Shown here one piece after another: positions 1 to 8,422 of a stretch of 64,000 bases of DNA (position 1 is its first letter; the number at the start of each line of letters is the position of its first letter). The translations under genes were made by a program, and so were the position numbers. The stretch spans positions 1-64,000 of the forward strand of contig JAIOHL010000190.1 of NCBI GenBank assembly GCA_019913005.1, read 5' to 3'. The notes under the pieces were generated by a model. The model had not been told where the DNA came from and ran no database searches. It saw only the letters and a program-made list of their open reading frames with translations. The DNA is from Anaerolineae bacterium (lineage in GTDB: Bacteria > Chloroflexota > Anaerolineae > Aggregatilineales > J027).

Positions 1-129
1 ACCATCGAAACCTTCAACAGTCAGTTGGAGAAGATGGGGCTACAACGCTTGTATACCCGCACCAACGCTGGGTTCGACCTGAAAGTCCATGCCACTCTCT
101 TGGCTTTAGCTTTCATTAATTTACACTAG
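1..129 (+). CDS. Transposase, C-terminal fragment (cut by window edge)
   Basis: The first 42 codons are open in frame 1 and end at TAG (127-129). The peptide contains IETFNSQLEKMGLQRLYTRT followed by a hydrophobic LLALAFINL tail. This resembles the C-terminal end of DDE transposases (IS4/IS5/IS982-like), where a conserved Glu sits before an Arg-rich stretch. The start lies outside the window, so I cannot say whether the element is whole or a remnant. No inverted repeat could be defined downstream. The AT-rich gene that follows may have been cut by this element. The family call is an inference from a short peptide. Confidence 0.55.
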   Translation, partial: TIETFNSQLEKMGLQRLYTRTNAGFDLKVHATLLALAFINLH

Positions 130-191
130 CAATCAAGGTAATTAGTGAATCAAAAGATTATATTGTCTACTCTCTAAACTTATATGGAACA

Positions 192-746
192 ATGAATGCT
201 GAAGTAAAAGAGTCATTGAATTATTTGGGTGCTTTTGTAGATTTGTGGCTTGATTCTGAAATGAATAAATTGATTGCCAGCCGATTTTATGTTGGATTTC
301 CAAGAGCAAATTACGCTGATTTAGAACCTTATATGATTGCTGGCATACTCTCAAAATATGGGGTACCTGATGAGGTAACAGTAGATTTATTTGCTGTTAC
401 AAGTCCAATTGGGTTAATTCTAAGATATGAATCGTTGAATTTATATGTGCAATATAATATTGCCTATGATGCTCTTTTTCCTATTTTAGATGATTATACT
501 ATTCGTTTATGTAATAATTTGGACAATATCATAGAATTTCAACTTCAAGTTTCGATCTCACCAGAGGACATCAATCTCCCCATAGGTTTTTGGGATAACC
601 CTGCCACAAGAAATGATTATGAGTTTAATATCGAGGAGGCAAGTCACCTTTCTCTTGAGGAATTCGCCGAAGTGTTTTCACAACCAAATCAATGTTTTGA
701 AACCCTGCCGGTTAGCGTACTTTCTAGTCTGGAATCAACCTCATAG
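192..746 (+). CDS. Hypothetical protein, possibly 5'-truncated
   Basis: This is a 184-residue AT-rich reading frame that I do not recognise. It has no signal peptide or membrane segment. It is acidic, with a hydrophobic middle region (YGVPDEVTVDLFAVTSPIGL) followed by beta-type aromatic segments (YESLNLYVQYN). The ATG has only a weak GGA upstream, so the start is uncertain. The gene begins 62 bases after a transposase tail, and its codon use is more AT-rich than its neighbours. It may therefore be the 3' part of a longer, perhaps secreted, protein that lost its N-terminus to an insertion. The coding frame itself is convincing; the function is unknown. Confidence 0.55.
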   Translation: MNAEVKESLNYLGAFVDLWLDSEMNKLIASRFYVGFPRANYADLEPYMIAGILSKYGVPDEVTVDLFAVTSPIGLILRYESLNLYVQYNIAYDALFPILDDYTIRLCNNLDNIIEFQLQVSISPEDINLPIGFWDNPATRNDYEFNIEEASHLSLEEFAEVFSQPNQCFETLPVSVLSSLESTS

Positions 747-911
747 TGCTTCTTGGTTTCAAATTGGGCATAAATAAACCAATTGCAGTCTTGAACTCAT
801 AATCAATTGAAAAATGCCAATATGCGAAAATTTGCAAAACGCCTGTCACATGCGCGGCAAGTGGCAGTGTGCTATATTCTGCCTGCACCAACCAAATTCT
901 GGGAGTGAGAA

Positions 912-2189
912 ATGATGAGTCAGGCAGTTGACCTTATTATCTATAACGCGCGTCAATTATGTACCATGCCCCTGCAAGACAATGGCCCACAACGTGGACA
1001 TCGGCTTGGGGATGTTGGCATGATTGAAGCTGGGGCCGTCGCTATTCATGATGGCGAAATTGCTGGCATTGGTACGAGTGATGAAATTTGCAGTAGCTTT
1101 TATTCCGCGACGGTACTGGATGTCACCAATCTGGTTGTTACCCCCGGTCTGGTTGATCCTCACACCCATGCGATTTGGGCCGGTGATCGTGCTGCCGAAT
1201 TTGAACGTCGTATCGCCGGGGCAACTTATCAGCAATTGATGGCTGAGGGAGGTGGTATCAATTCGACGGTGCGCCAAACCCGTGCTGCTGATTTGGCTAC
1301 ATTGGTTGACCAAGCCAAACCCCGCCTTGAGCGTATGATGCAGCACGGCACAACGACTGTTGAATGCAAAACGGGTTACGGCCTTGAAACGCATACCGAA
1401 CTCAATATGCTGAATGCCATTGCGATTTTGGATGCTGAAATGCCACTAGATTTAATCCCCACCTTTTTGGGCGCTCATGCCGTTCCACCCGAATACAAAG
1501 ATGACCCGAATGCTTACGTGAATGTGCTGGTGCGGGAAATGATTCCGGCAGTTGGTGAATGGAAAGCTGAACACTGGCCCGGTATATTATTCTGCGATGT
1601 GTTTTGCGAAGAAGGCGCGTTTTCGGTGGAACAAAGCCGCCGAATTTTGGAAGCAGGGCGGATGGCGGGTTTGGGTCTCAAAATTCACAGCGACGAATTT
1701 GAATCCCTCGGCGGGACACGTTTAGCAGTTGAATTGGGCGCGACCTCTGCCGACCATTTGGTTGCGACCAACGACGAAGAAATCGCTCTGCTCGGTCAAT
1801 CAAATACGGTTGCAGTGTCCCTGCCCTGCACGCCGTTTGGCTTGGGCCATCATCATTACAGCCGTGCCATAGATATGCTCGAAGCGGGTGTAGCCGTAGC
1901 TATTGCGACAGATTGCAATCCGGGGACGGCATGGTGTGAAAGTATGCAGTTCGCAATGGCCTTAGCAACCCGTTATTTACGCCTCACTCCGGCCCAAGCA
2001 CTAGTCTGTGCGACGGTCAACGCGGCGTTTGCGATTGGGCGGGGTGGCGAAGTGGGTACATTGGCGGTAGGCAAACCCGCTGATCTGGTTATTTGGGAAA
2101 TTGATGATTACCGCCATTTGGGGTATCGCTTTGGTGGAAATTTAGCCAAGACGGTTATCAAGCATGGCAGGGTGGTATTTGAACAATAG
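912..2189 (+). CDS. hutI: Imidazolonepropionase
   Basis: This is probably the amidohydrolase that opens 4-imidazolone-5-propionate to N-formimino-L-glutamate in histidine degradation, acting in the cytoplasm. The 425-residue length is normal for HutI. Metal-binding His84 and His86 sit in PGLVDPHTHAIWAGDR, followed by EFERR. Other family motifs are CKTGYGLETHTELNML, the HSDEFESLGG stretch and ATDCNPGTA near the C-terminus. The start has two adjacent ATG codons after GGGAGTGAG. No hutH, hutU or hutG is next to it, so it stands alone here. It converges on the next gene with one base between the stop codons. Confidence 0.93.
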   Translation: MMSQAVDLIIYNARQLCTMPLQDNGPQRGHRLGDVGMIEAGAVAIHDGEIAGIGTSDEICSSFYSATVLDVTNLVVTPGLVDPHTHAIWAGDRAAEFERRIAGATYQQLMAEGGGINSTVRQTRAADLATLVDQAKPRLERMMQHGTTTVECKTGYGLETHTELNMLNAIAILDAEMPLDLIPTFLGAHAVPPEYKDDPNAYVNVLVREMIPAVGEWKAEHWPGILFCDVFCEEGAFSVEQSRRILEAGRMAGLGLKIHSDEFESLGGTRLAVELGATSADHLVATNDEEIALLGQSNTVAVSLPCTPFGLGHHHYSRAIDMLEAGVAVAIATDCNPGTAWCESMQFAMALATRYLRLTPAQALVCATVNAAFAIGRGGEVGTLAVGKPADLVIWEIDDYRHLGYRFGGNLAKTVIKHGRVVFEQ

Positions 2190-2190
2190 T

Positions 2191-2805
2191 CTATCGTCCC
2201 GCCAAGTAGCTTTTTAAGATCGGCAGCGAGGCTTTTAAGGCCCGCCCGCGATGGCTAATCAGATTTTTTTCGTCAGATGGTAGTTCAGCCAACATCCGAC
2301 CATCTGGCAGCAAAAACACGGGATCATAGCCAAAACCATTGCTGCCACGCGGCTCAAACCCGATATGTCCTTCGACCCGCCCCTCTGCAAATTTGGGGGA
2401 TTGATTGGGTAAGGCTATTCCAATGACACAAGCAAAATGGGCAGTGCGCTGCGGCATCTCAATATGGGCCAGATTTTTGAGCAGCAGTTGATAGCGGTCT
2501 ACATCAGAGACGGCTTCGGGAGCACCATAACGGGCGGAATAGACCCCCGGCGCACCATTGAGGGCATCCACGACTAAACCAGAATCATCCGCAAGCGTGA
2601 GCATCCCGGCGGCGTTGGCGTATGCTTCAGCTTTGAGGCCAGCGTTTTCTTCAAAGGTCGCGCCCGTTTCCTCCACCTCCATATGGCCCAGTCCGACATC
2701 CCACAAGGACAGCCATTCAATATCGCCGAGTCCATCCAAGATTTCTTGATATTCTTTGAGTTTGCCGCGATTTTTGGTAGCGACAAGGAGTTTAGTTGTC
2801 GACAT
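2191..2805 (-). CDS. rdgB: XTP/dITP diphosphatase (non-canonical purine NTP pyrophosphatase)
   Basis: This HAM1/RdgB-family enzyme hydrolyses XTP, dITP and ITP to monophosphates and so keeps deaminated purines out of DNA and RNA. The 204 residues open with LLVATKNRGKLKEYQEIL, the classic N-terminal substrate motif. The middle has ADDSGLVVDALNGAPGVYSA and the end has SNGFGYDPVFLLPDGR, then ELPSDEKNLISHRGRA. An AGAGGAAAT ribosome site precedes ATG at 2805. It is convergent with hutI and not in an obvious operon. Family assignment is secure. Confidence 0.95.
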   Translation of the reverse strand: MSTTKLLVATKNRGKLKEYQEILDGLGDIEWLSLWDVGLGHMEVEETGATFEENAGLKAEAYANAAGMLTLADDSGLVVDALNGAPGVYSARYGAPEAVSDVDRYQLLLKNLAHIEMPQRTAHFACVIGIALPNQSPKFAEGRVEGHIGFEPRGSNGFGYDPVFLLPDGRMLAELPSDEKNLISHRGRALKASLPILKSYLAGR

Positions 2806-2913
2806 ATTTCCTCTGTGAAAAACATGAAAAACCGATACTGATGAAACTCAACCTTTTTCGTTTTAGGAAACCGGGTAAAATATATTTATCAAATAGTTGG
2901 GAGACATATAAAT

Positions 2914-3531
2914 ATGGAAATTCTAAATGTAGATCAACTCGGTAATTTTATATTCGCTACTGTAAAAGAAAATTTGCTTGTGGCAGGTGGTCCTGACGCA
3001 TTCAAAAAGTTTACCGAAAGTTGGCTGATTTCAAAAAAACAGAATTATAAAGGAGAGGCATATATCAACCAACTAGAAAATAATTCGGTGTATTTTGTTG
3101 AAAGTGCGGTAGCTACTATTCACAAAATCGTGCATTATATACATGATGGCAAACCTAAACTTAAACCTAAGAAAGTTCAGGCGTTCGTAGATTATGAAAC
3201 ACGATTTTTAACTATAAATAACATTGTAAATCCTATATTAGATTACATACGTGGTGCATCAAATCAAATACCCTTTCAGCTTTCAAATTGGCGATGGGAC
3301 AAGGTTAAAGCCATGCGAGAGGCAAATGATCTTTCAACATATGTTGGCGAATTAGAAATCACCTGCCTTTTTGCTCAAGCAGAAGTAACATTGGCTAGAA
3401 CTTTTCTCGTAGGCATAATGAGTGATCGGAAATGTGCGGGAATTGCCAAAACCATTCCAAACAGTCAAGTCTTTGACACGGTTAATGCGAGATTTCAATT
3501 TTTGGCGAATTTCTTAATGCGAGATACTTAA
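2914..3531 (+). CDS. Hypothetical protein
   Basis: This is a 205-residue AT-rich frame with a good GGGAGA site eight bases before ATG. I do not recognise the family. It is predicted soluble and largely helical, rich in Lys and aromatic residues, without signal peptide or Cys clusters. A Lys/Pro-rich run lies near residue 82 (GKPKLKPKKVQ). Its base composition is lower in GC than hutI/rdgB on the left and the DUF3048 gene on the right, so recent acquisition is possible. It is monocistronic, with about 110 and 160 bases of spacer on either side. Confidence 0.6.
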   Translation: MEILNVDQLGNFIFATVKENLLVAGGPDAFKKFTESWLISKKQNYKGEAYINQLENNSVYFVESAVATIHKIVHYIHDGKPKLKPKKVQAFVDYETRFLTINNIVNPILDYIRGASNQIPFQLSNWRWDKVKAMREANDLSTYVGELEITCLFAQAEVTLARTFLVGIMSDRKCAGIAKTIPNSQVFDTVNARFQFLANFLMRDT

Positions 3532-3692
3532 TTTACCCTCATCTAAAATAAATCATAAAATTTCAATTCAATAGATTCTCCTTCACTATAACTGCTGCCG
3601 TTTAGAAATAGCCAAGATGTCGTGGTTGCCAGATTGGGGTAATCATGACTATCCTCAAACCTTAATGCAAAACGATTGAAAGGTGATTCGGC

Positions 3693-4805
3693 ATGAAATC
3701 AACACGTCTCTGGTTTGGCATTTTCACCGTATTTCTGCTGGGGTTAACGGGGATTGGCCTAGTCAGTTCTGCCCCAAATACGAGCAGATTGGCGGATGTT
3801 GCCACGCCCACCCCTGCCAGTGCCACTGCCACCCCGATGCCCAATGCGATTGGCCCGACCTCTGCTGCGAATGTCAATCCATTAACTGGGCTGACCGTCG
3901 CTGACCCGTCGGTATTAGACCGCCGCCCCATTGCCGTCAAGGTGAGTAACGCCCCAGCGTCGGTGCGCCCTCAAGCGGGTTTGGCGTATGCTGACATCGT
4001 GTTTGAGCATTACCTTGAAGCCAATTACACTCGCTATACAGCGCTGTTTTATGGCAATACCGTTGAACGGGTGGGGTCGGTTCGCAGCGCCCGCCTGATT
4101 GATTTGCAGATTCCGCGCATGTACCATGCGATTTTGGCTTTTGCCGGAGCGAGTGGGCCTGTGCGTGAACGCATTTTGAACAGCGTTTTTGCGGATCGTG
4201 CCCTTGAGGGGGTGACAACAGGCCAGCCACGCTTTTTCCGTGATCCACTGATTCCTGTGCCCGATAATCTCTTTGCGAATCCAGCGAAAATCTGGGAACG
4301 GGCCGCCCGTGATGGGCAAAATGTTCGCCCCGTCCTTGACGGTATGGTCTTTTTGCAAGATGTTCCGCCAAATCCCGATGGCACGGCGAATGACATTACC
4401 ATTGCCTATGGGTCGGATACGGTGCGCTGGCATTATGACGCCGAGGCTGGTCTATACTATCGCTTTGTGGATGATGAGCTACATGTGGATGCGCTGGATC
4501 AGACCCCTATCACCGCCGCCAATGTGGTTATCTTAGGCGTCAACCATGTGACCGATTACACCATTATCGAACATCAGGTGGGGGACGCCAAAAACTATTC
4601 CATCGAGATACAGCTTTGGACATTGGGGCCAGCCACGATTTTCCGCGATGGGCAGCGTTATGAGGGTCGCTGGCATCGCTGGCAGGATGAAGTGGTGCTG
4701 ACCTTTTGGCGTGATGATTCAATGGTGGAACGGATGTATCTCAAGCCGGGGGTCACATGGTTTCAAGTCATCCCGTTGGACTTTCAAGGCATGACCATCG
4801 AATAA
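3693..4805 (+). CDS. DUF3048 domain protein (YerB-like), exported
   Basis: The 370-residue protein starts with an N-terminal hydrophobic export segment (residues about 6-26) and a Thr/Ala/Pro-rich linker. A DUF3048-type domain follows: NPLTGLTVADPSVLDRRPIAVKVSN is characteristic, then GLAYADIVFEHYLEANYTRY and GSVRSARLIDL. Proteins of this family (such as Bacillus YerB) are envelope lipoproteins of unknown biochemical role. Here there is no clear lipobox Cys after the hydrophobic segment, so it is probably membrane-anchored or secreted. An AAAGGTG site precedes the ATG. The next gene starts 31 bases later and also encodes an exported protein. Confidence 0.85.
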   Translation: MKSTRLWFGIFTVFLLGLTGIGLVSSAPNTSRLADVATPTPASATATPMPNAIGPTSAANVNPLTGLTVADPSVLDRRPIAVKVSNAPASVRPQAGLAYADIVFEHYLEANYTRYTALFYGNTVERVGSVRSARLIDLQIPRMYHAILAFAGASGPVRERILNSVFADRALEGVTTGQPRFFRDPLIPVPDNLFANPAKIWERAARDGQNVRPVLDGMVFLQDVPPNPDGTANDITIAYGSDTVRWHYDAEAGLYYRFVDDELHVDALDQTPITAANVVILGVNHVTDYTIIEHQVGDAKNYSIEIQLWTLGPATIFRDGQRYEGRWHRWQDEVVLTFWRDDSMVERMYLKPGVTWFQVIPLDFQGMTIE

Positions 4806-4836
4806 GCGTTTGGGATAGTCAAGGTGTAAAGGGTAT

Positions 4837-5649
4837 ATGAAAAAAACGGCCTGCTTCATCGGATTGATTATCGTATTGTTGAGTGGTGGTCAGGTGGTCG
4901 CTCAAGCCGATGAACCGCCTGCTATCTGGCAACCCATCCCCGGCACGACATGGCAGTGGCAGCTAACCGGGGACATCAACACCGCATGGGAGGTCGAGAT
5001 GTTTGACATTGACCTGTTTGATACCCCGCTAGAAACCATTGACGAACTCCATGAAGCAGGCCGAATTGTGATTTGTTATTTCAGCGCAGGCAGTTTTGAA
5101 GATTGGCGACCCGATGCCAACCAATTCCCCGAAAAGGTTTTGGGCAAAGACTTGGACGTCTGGCCCGGCGAACGCTGGTTGGATATTCGGCAAATTGAGG
5201 ATTTAGCGCCCATCATGACGGCCCGTCTTGACCTTGCGGTTGAGAAACAATGTGATGGGGTCGAGCCGGATAACGTAGATGGCTATACCAACGAGACAGG
5301 TTTTCCATTGGACGGCGATGACCAATTGGCTTATAACCTGTGGTTGGCGGAAGAAGCCCATCAACGAAATCTTTCTATCGGCCTTAAAAACGACCTCAAT
5401 CAGATTGTTGATCTCGTAGAATCTTTTGATTGGGCGCTGAATGAGCAGTGTTTTGAATATGATGAATGTGAACTGCTGCTGCCCTTTATTGAAGCAAATA
5501 AAGCGGTTTTTGGGGTGGAATATGTCGAGGAGGGTGGTGATCCAAAAGATTACTGCCCCCTCGCTAATGAATTAGGCTTTTCATGGCTGACCAAACCCCT
5601 TGATTTAGGGGATGAGCCGCCGAGTGGATGTTGGGAAGGAAATTTCTAA
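4837..5649 (+). CDS. GH114-like endo-alpha-1,4-polygalactosaminidase, secreted
   Basis: The protein has 270 residues with a cleavable signal peptide (MKKTACFIGLIIVLLSGG, ending near AQA at about residue 24). The mature part shows the TIM-barrel landmarks of the GH114 family. These are WQWQLTGDIN near the start, VICYFSAGSFEDWRPD, EKVLGKDLDVWPGERWLDIR, CDGVEPDNVDGY, a GLKNDL segment and a WALNEQCFEY segment. Members act on galactosaminogalactan-type polymers outside the cell, although many bacterial homologues are untested. AAAGGG lies upstream of ATG. Its stop codon (TAA) touches the TTG start of the ABC ATPase gene, so the two are probably cotranscribed. Confidence 0.8.
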   Translation: MKKTACFIGLIIVLLSGGQVVAQADEPPAIWQPIPGTTWQWQLTGDINTAWEVEMFDIDLFDTPLETIDELHEAGRIVICYFSAGSFEDWRPDANQFPEKVLGKDLDVWPGERWLDIRQIEDLAPIMTARLDLAVEKQCDGVEPDNVDGYTNETGFPLDGDDQLAYNLWLAEEAHQRNLSIGLKNDLNQIVDLVESFDWALNEQCFEYDECELLLPFIEANKAVFGVEYVEEGGDPKDYCPLANELGFSWLTKPLDLGDEPPSGCWEGNF

Positions 5650-6357
5650 TTGTCAGAGATACCCGTTATTCGGACAGCGCATTTATGTAAATCACTGCCT
5701 GTTGGGGGGCAGATGTTGGAGATTTTGAGGGACATTACCCTTGATATTTGGCCCCAAGAGATGGTGGCGATTATCGGGCCATCGGGCAGCGGCAAAAGCA
5801 CCTTGATGGGCCTGATGGGTGGTCTCGATTCAGCCACCAACGGCAAGATATATCTGAGGGGCGAGGACATTACCCTCTTGGGCGAACGTGCCCTGACTCG
5901 GATGCGAAATCAAAAAATCGGCTTTGTGTTCCAATATTTTAATCTTGTGCCAACCCTGAACGCGCTCGAAAATGTCATGCTGCCCCTGCAATATGCCCCT
6001 AATAGCCCTCGGCGGGGTCACAAAAAACGCGCTCAAGAATTATTGGAAATGCTAAATTTGGGTGAACGCATGAATCACAATGCGCGTCAGTTATCGGGTG
6101 GGGAGCAGCAGCGGGTAGCGATTGCACGGGCGCTGGCAAACAACCCCTCAATTTTGCTGTGCGATGAACCCACCGGGAATTTGGATCGGGCATCAACGGC
6201 GTTGGTAACAGAGGCCCTGTTTCAAGTGCGCGAAAATACCGGAACGACAGTGGTCGTGGTGACGCACAATCCCACATTGGCAAAACGCATGGATCGAATT
6301 ATCGAACTTGTTGATGGGCAAATCGTACCCTCCCCTGCTACAATTGCCCCCCACTGA
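5650..6357 (+). CDS. ABC transporter ATP-binding protein (LolD/MacB type)
   Basis: This 235-residue ABC ATPase begins at TTG, immediately after the TAA of the gene before and preceded by GGAAGGA. Walker A is GPSGSGKST (43-51), the signature is [15 protein letters not shown], and Walker B is [12 protein letters not shown]. The D-loop and switch His follow in [16 protein letters not shown]. The sequence is typical of the lipoprotein-release/macrolide-export class, which pairs with a FtsX-like permease. No such permease is in this window, so the partner must be encoded elsewhere or the gene is an orphan. Confidence 0.9.
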   Translation: MSEIPVIRTAHLCKSLPVGGQMLEILRDITLDIWPQEMVAIIGPSGSGKSTLMGLMGGLDSATNGKIYLRGEDITLLGERALTRMRNQKIGFVFQYFNLVPTLNALENVMLPLQYAPNSPRRGHKKRAQELLEMLNLGERMNHNARQLSGGEQQRVAIARALANNPSILLCDEPTGNLDRASTALVTEALFQVRENTGTTVVVVTHNPTLAKRMDRIIELVDGQIVPSPATIAPH

Positions 6358-6383
6358 ACTACTCATTATGAAAGATTGGTTGA

Positions 6384-7472
6384 ATGGAAACTGAAATTTT
6401 GACAAAGCCCACTGTTGAAGTGGATGAAAAGAAACTGAAACGCCAAAAACGCGCCCGCACAACCCTGCGAATCTTTGGCAGTATCTTTGAAAAACTCCTC
6501 ACCCGCACGGTGGTGACAGGACTCGAAAATATCCCTAAACAGGGGCCTGTCTTGTTTGGGCCAAATCATTTTTCGACCTATGACGCGCTTATTTTGATGA
6601 TTCATCTGCCCAAAGAAGCCCAATTTGTTGGCCCCGGCGACTTTAAACTCCTGTGGCCCGCGAATCTGGTGGTCGAAAATTTGGGCCTGATTCTGACGGA
6701 TCGCGGTTCGGTAGATCGTCACAGTCTTAAGCAGATGGAAGATGTGCTAAAAAATGGCGGGATGTTGGGCTTGTTCCCCGAAGGTGGCACATGGGAGAAA
6801 GGCATTCATGATGTCAAATCTGGTGCGGCTTATCTTTCGATGGTGACGGGTGCAACGATTGTGCCGATGTCATTGGGGGGAACGTATTGGGCATGGGACA
6901 ACATCCTACGTTTAAAGCGTCCCCGTATCACGATTCATTTTGGTGAGCCGATTCCGCCGATTCAAACCAGCGGCAACCGCAAAACCCGCCAACAGGAGTT
7001 GCAGCAGGCCAGCGAAGATTTGATGGATCGCGTTTACGCCAAACTACCACCGGAAGATCAAAAACTATATGACGATGTGCCGCGCAAACGTTACCGTGCT
7101 GAACTAGAATTCATGCCGGATACGTTTAAGCCAGAAAGTGTTCCGCCTCTATCCGGTTTGACCGAACTCATCAGCAAGCCAAATTTGTTCTATCCAATGC
7201 ACCGTAATGCGAAATTGCCCTGCCGTCCCTTTGTCCAGCGCAAAGGTCAATTTACCCCTGCCCGTGAATTTCAGGTAGCGGTGTTGGCTTTGCAAGAAGG
7301 GTTTAATACGATTTTTAAAGGCTATCTGGAATATCGGCTGGGGGACGAAAAAGCCGCGCTTATTCGACGCGATTTTGAGGAATTTTTACCCTTAATCGAA
7401 CAGGCGATTAAAGCCGATGTCGCCATCAAATTTAAACCGATTGAATGGATGATCGAAGACGGACAGCAGTAG
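6384..7472 (+). CDS. PlsC-type lysophospholipid acyltransferase with long C-terminal extension
   Basis: This is a 362-residue member of the PlsC family that transfers acyl chains to glycerolipid intermediates at the membrane. The catalytic HX4D motif is seen in NHFSTYDA (His62, Asp67). The second block is GLFPEGGTWEKG (about residues 129-140) and a third is GATIVPMSLGG. The acyltransferase domain ends near residue 220. The remaining 140 residues are charged and helical with no match I recognise. The gene starts 26 bases after the ABC ATPase gene. A perfect hairpin terminator follows. Confidence 0.87.
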   Translation: METEILTKPTVEVDEKKLKRQKRARTTLRIFGSIFEKLLTRTVVTGLENIPKQGPVLFGPNHFSTYDALILMIHLPKEAQFVGPGDFKLLWPANLVVENLGLILTDRGSVDRHSLKQMEDVLKNGGMLGLFPEGGTWEKGIHDVKSGAAYLSMVTGATIVPMSLGGTYWAWDNILRLKRPRITIHFGEPIPPIQTSGNRKTRQQELQQASEDLMDRVYAKLPPEDQKLYDDVPRKRYRAELEFMPDTFKPESVPPLSGLTELISKPNLFYPMHRNAKLPCRPFVQRKGQFTPAREFQVAVLALQEGFNTIFKGYLEYRLGDEKAALIRRDFEEFLPLIEQAIKADVAIKFKPIEWMIEDGQQ

Positions 7473-7488
7473 CAGGTTCAATAAAAAT

Positions 7489-7514
7489 AATGGGTGGTCA
7501 AAAGCCACCCATTT
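7489..7514. terminator. Bidirectional intrinsic terminator
   Basis: A perfect 9-bp stem (AATGGGTGG at 7489-7497 with CCACCCATT at 7505-7513) encloses a seven-base loop. It lies between two convergent genes. T-rich sequence follows on both strands, so it can serve the acyltransferase gene and the STAS gene. Confidence 0.8.
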
Positions 7515-7517
7515 GAT

Positions 7518-7898
7518 TTATGCCCAAGCGTCGCGGTTATGCGAATTACGGCGGATTTGGCTGTTGGCAAGTGCCGACTGCCACGATTCATAAATGGGAA
7601 TAACCAGATCAGCGCCGTTTAAATAGAGCGCCTCGTAGACATGCGGTTGGGGTTTTGCCAGCGACATTTGACCTCCCTGACCTGTTACCGTACCACATGC
7701 TTCCACTAAACATCCGATGGCATAGCTGGAGACAAAATCCACCTCTGCCAAATCAATCACGATGTTGAGACCCGGATACTCCTGAATAATGCTCCACAAG
7801 ATTGGTTCAATGCCCCGACAGCCCTGTGTATCCAGCCGACCATCAATGACAATCACCGCACTCATACTGGAAACAGCATAGTGTTTGAGAGTAGCCAT
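7518..7898 (-). CDS. STAS-domain protein (anti-sigma factor antagonist-like)
   Basis: The protein is 126 residues, a single STAS domain of normal size. The motif region is IVIDLAEVDFVSSYAIGCLV. Alignment to the usual F-I-D-S-S-G pattern puts the phosphorylatable Ser at Ser58 but replaces the preceding Asp with Ser and the following Gly with Ala. Partner-switch signalling is therefore likely but not certain. No serine-kinase anti-sigma factor gene is adjacent. The upstream region (7899-8119) has a perfect CGGGTACCCG palindrome near 7922-7931 that could belong to its promoter region. Confidence 0.8.
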   Translation of the reverse strand: MATLKHYAVSSMSAVIVIDGRLDTQGCRGIEPILWSIIQEYPGLNIVIDLAEVDFVSSYAIGCLVEACGTVTGQGGQMSLAKPQPHVYEALYLNGADLVIPIYESWQSALANSQIRRNSHNRDAWA

Positions 7899-8083
7899 AT
7901 ACTTTCTGGATAAAGATAATTGCGGGTACCCGATAATAGTACCGTGTACCTATATCATACACGCATTTTTCAAAAATCCATCGGTGTATTACCATAGGAC
8001 TGTCAGCAAATTGTCTAAAATTACCCTAAAGTCGGTATCTGGTAAGAGTCTGGCAGGTTTTGGGTGAAAGCCGCCTTACAGAT

Positions 8084-8112
8084 TTTTGGTCTAGGAAAAG
8101 CTATGCTATACT
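8084..8112 (+). promoter_or_regulatory. Candidate extended -10 promoter giving a leaderless transcript
   Basis: TATACT (8107-8112) is preceded by TG at 8104-8105, making an extended -10. A weak -35 (TTTTGG, 8084-8089) lies 17 bases upstream. Only seven bases separate the -10 from the ATG at 8120, so transcription would start at or next to the start codon. It would drive the long operon that follows. There is no ribosome-binding site before that ATG, which agrees with a leaderless start. Confidence 0.5.
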
Positions 8113-8119
8113 GACCACC

Positions 8120-8422
8120 ATGAATGACCAACCACTGGATGCTGAGTTCGCCCAAAACGCCGTTCGCTGGCAGGCATGGTTGCAAAAACATGGCCTTGAT
8201 GGATTGGCGGACGCCTTAGTGGGGGCAAGTGAACCCCTTGCACCAATTGGGGCACAGTTGCTGTATGTGGCACAACCCGCGCTCAGTTTGATAGCGCCGC
8301 GTCAAGCCATTGGTCGTTGGGCCAGATTACTCGAAACACCGGGGGGACTGGCATGGCTGCGCGAACAATTAATTCCCGGTGATGCGTTGACTATGAGAGC
8401 AGAAGATTCCGATGGCGAATGA
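8120..8422 (+). CDS. Hypothetical protein, first gene of MutL-like cluster
   Basis: This is a 100-residue protein without a recognised domain. It is mostly helical with two Trp-containing amphipathic stretches (NAVRWQAWLQKHGLDGLADAL and AIGRWARLLETPGGLAWLRE). The middle (GAQLLYVAQPALSLIAPRQA) is hydrophobic enough to touch a membrane. I chose ATG 8120 over upstream codons because an extended -10 promoter ends seven bases before it. The gene overlaps the next by 11 bases, so it belongs to the same operon as the DUF6754-like protein. Confidence 0.6.
   Translation: MNDQPLDAEFAQNAVRWQAWLQKHGLDGLADALVGASEPLAPIGAQLLYVAQPALSLIAPRQAIGRWARLLETPGGLAWLREQLIPGDALTMRAEDSDGE

Noticed and set aside
912..2189. 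Histidine-degradation operon
   Set aside because: Only imidazolonepropionase is present; neighbours are unrelated, so no hut operon is claimed.
7885..8067. 60-codon plus-strand frame before the cluster
   Set aside because: It covers the promoter regions of the STAS gene and the cluster, has no ribosome site and no family resemblance.
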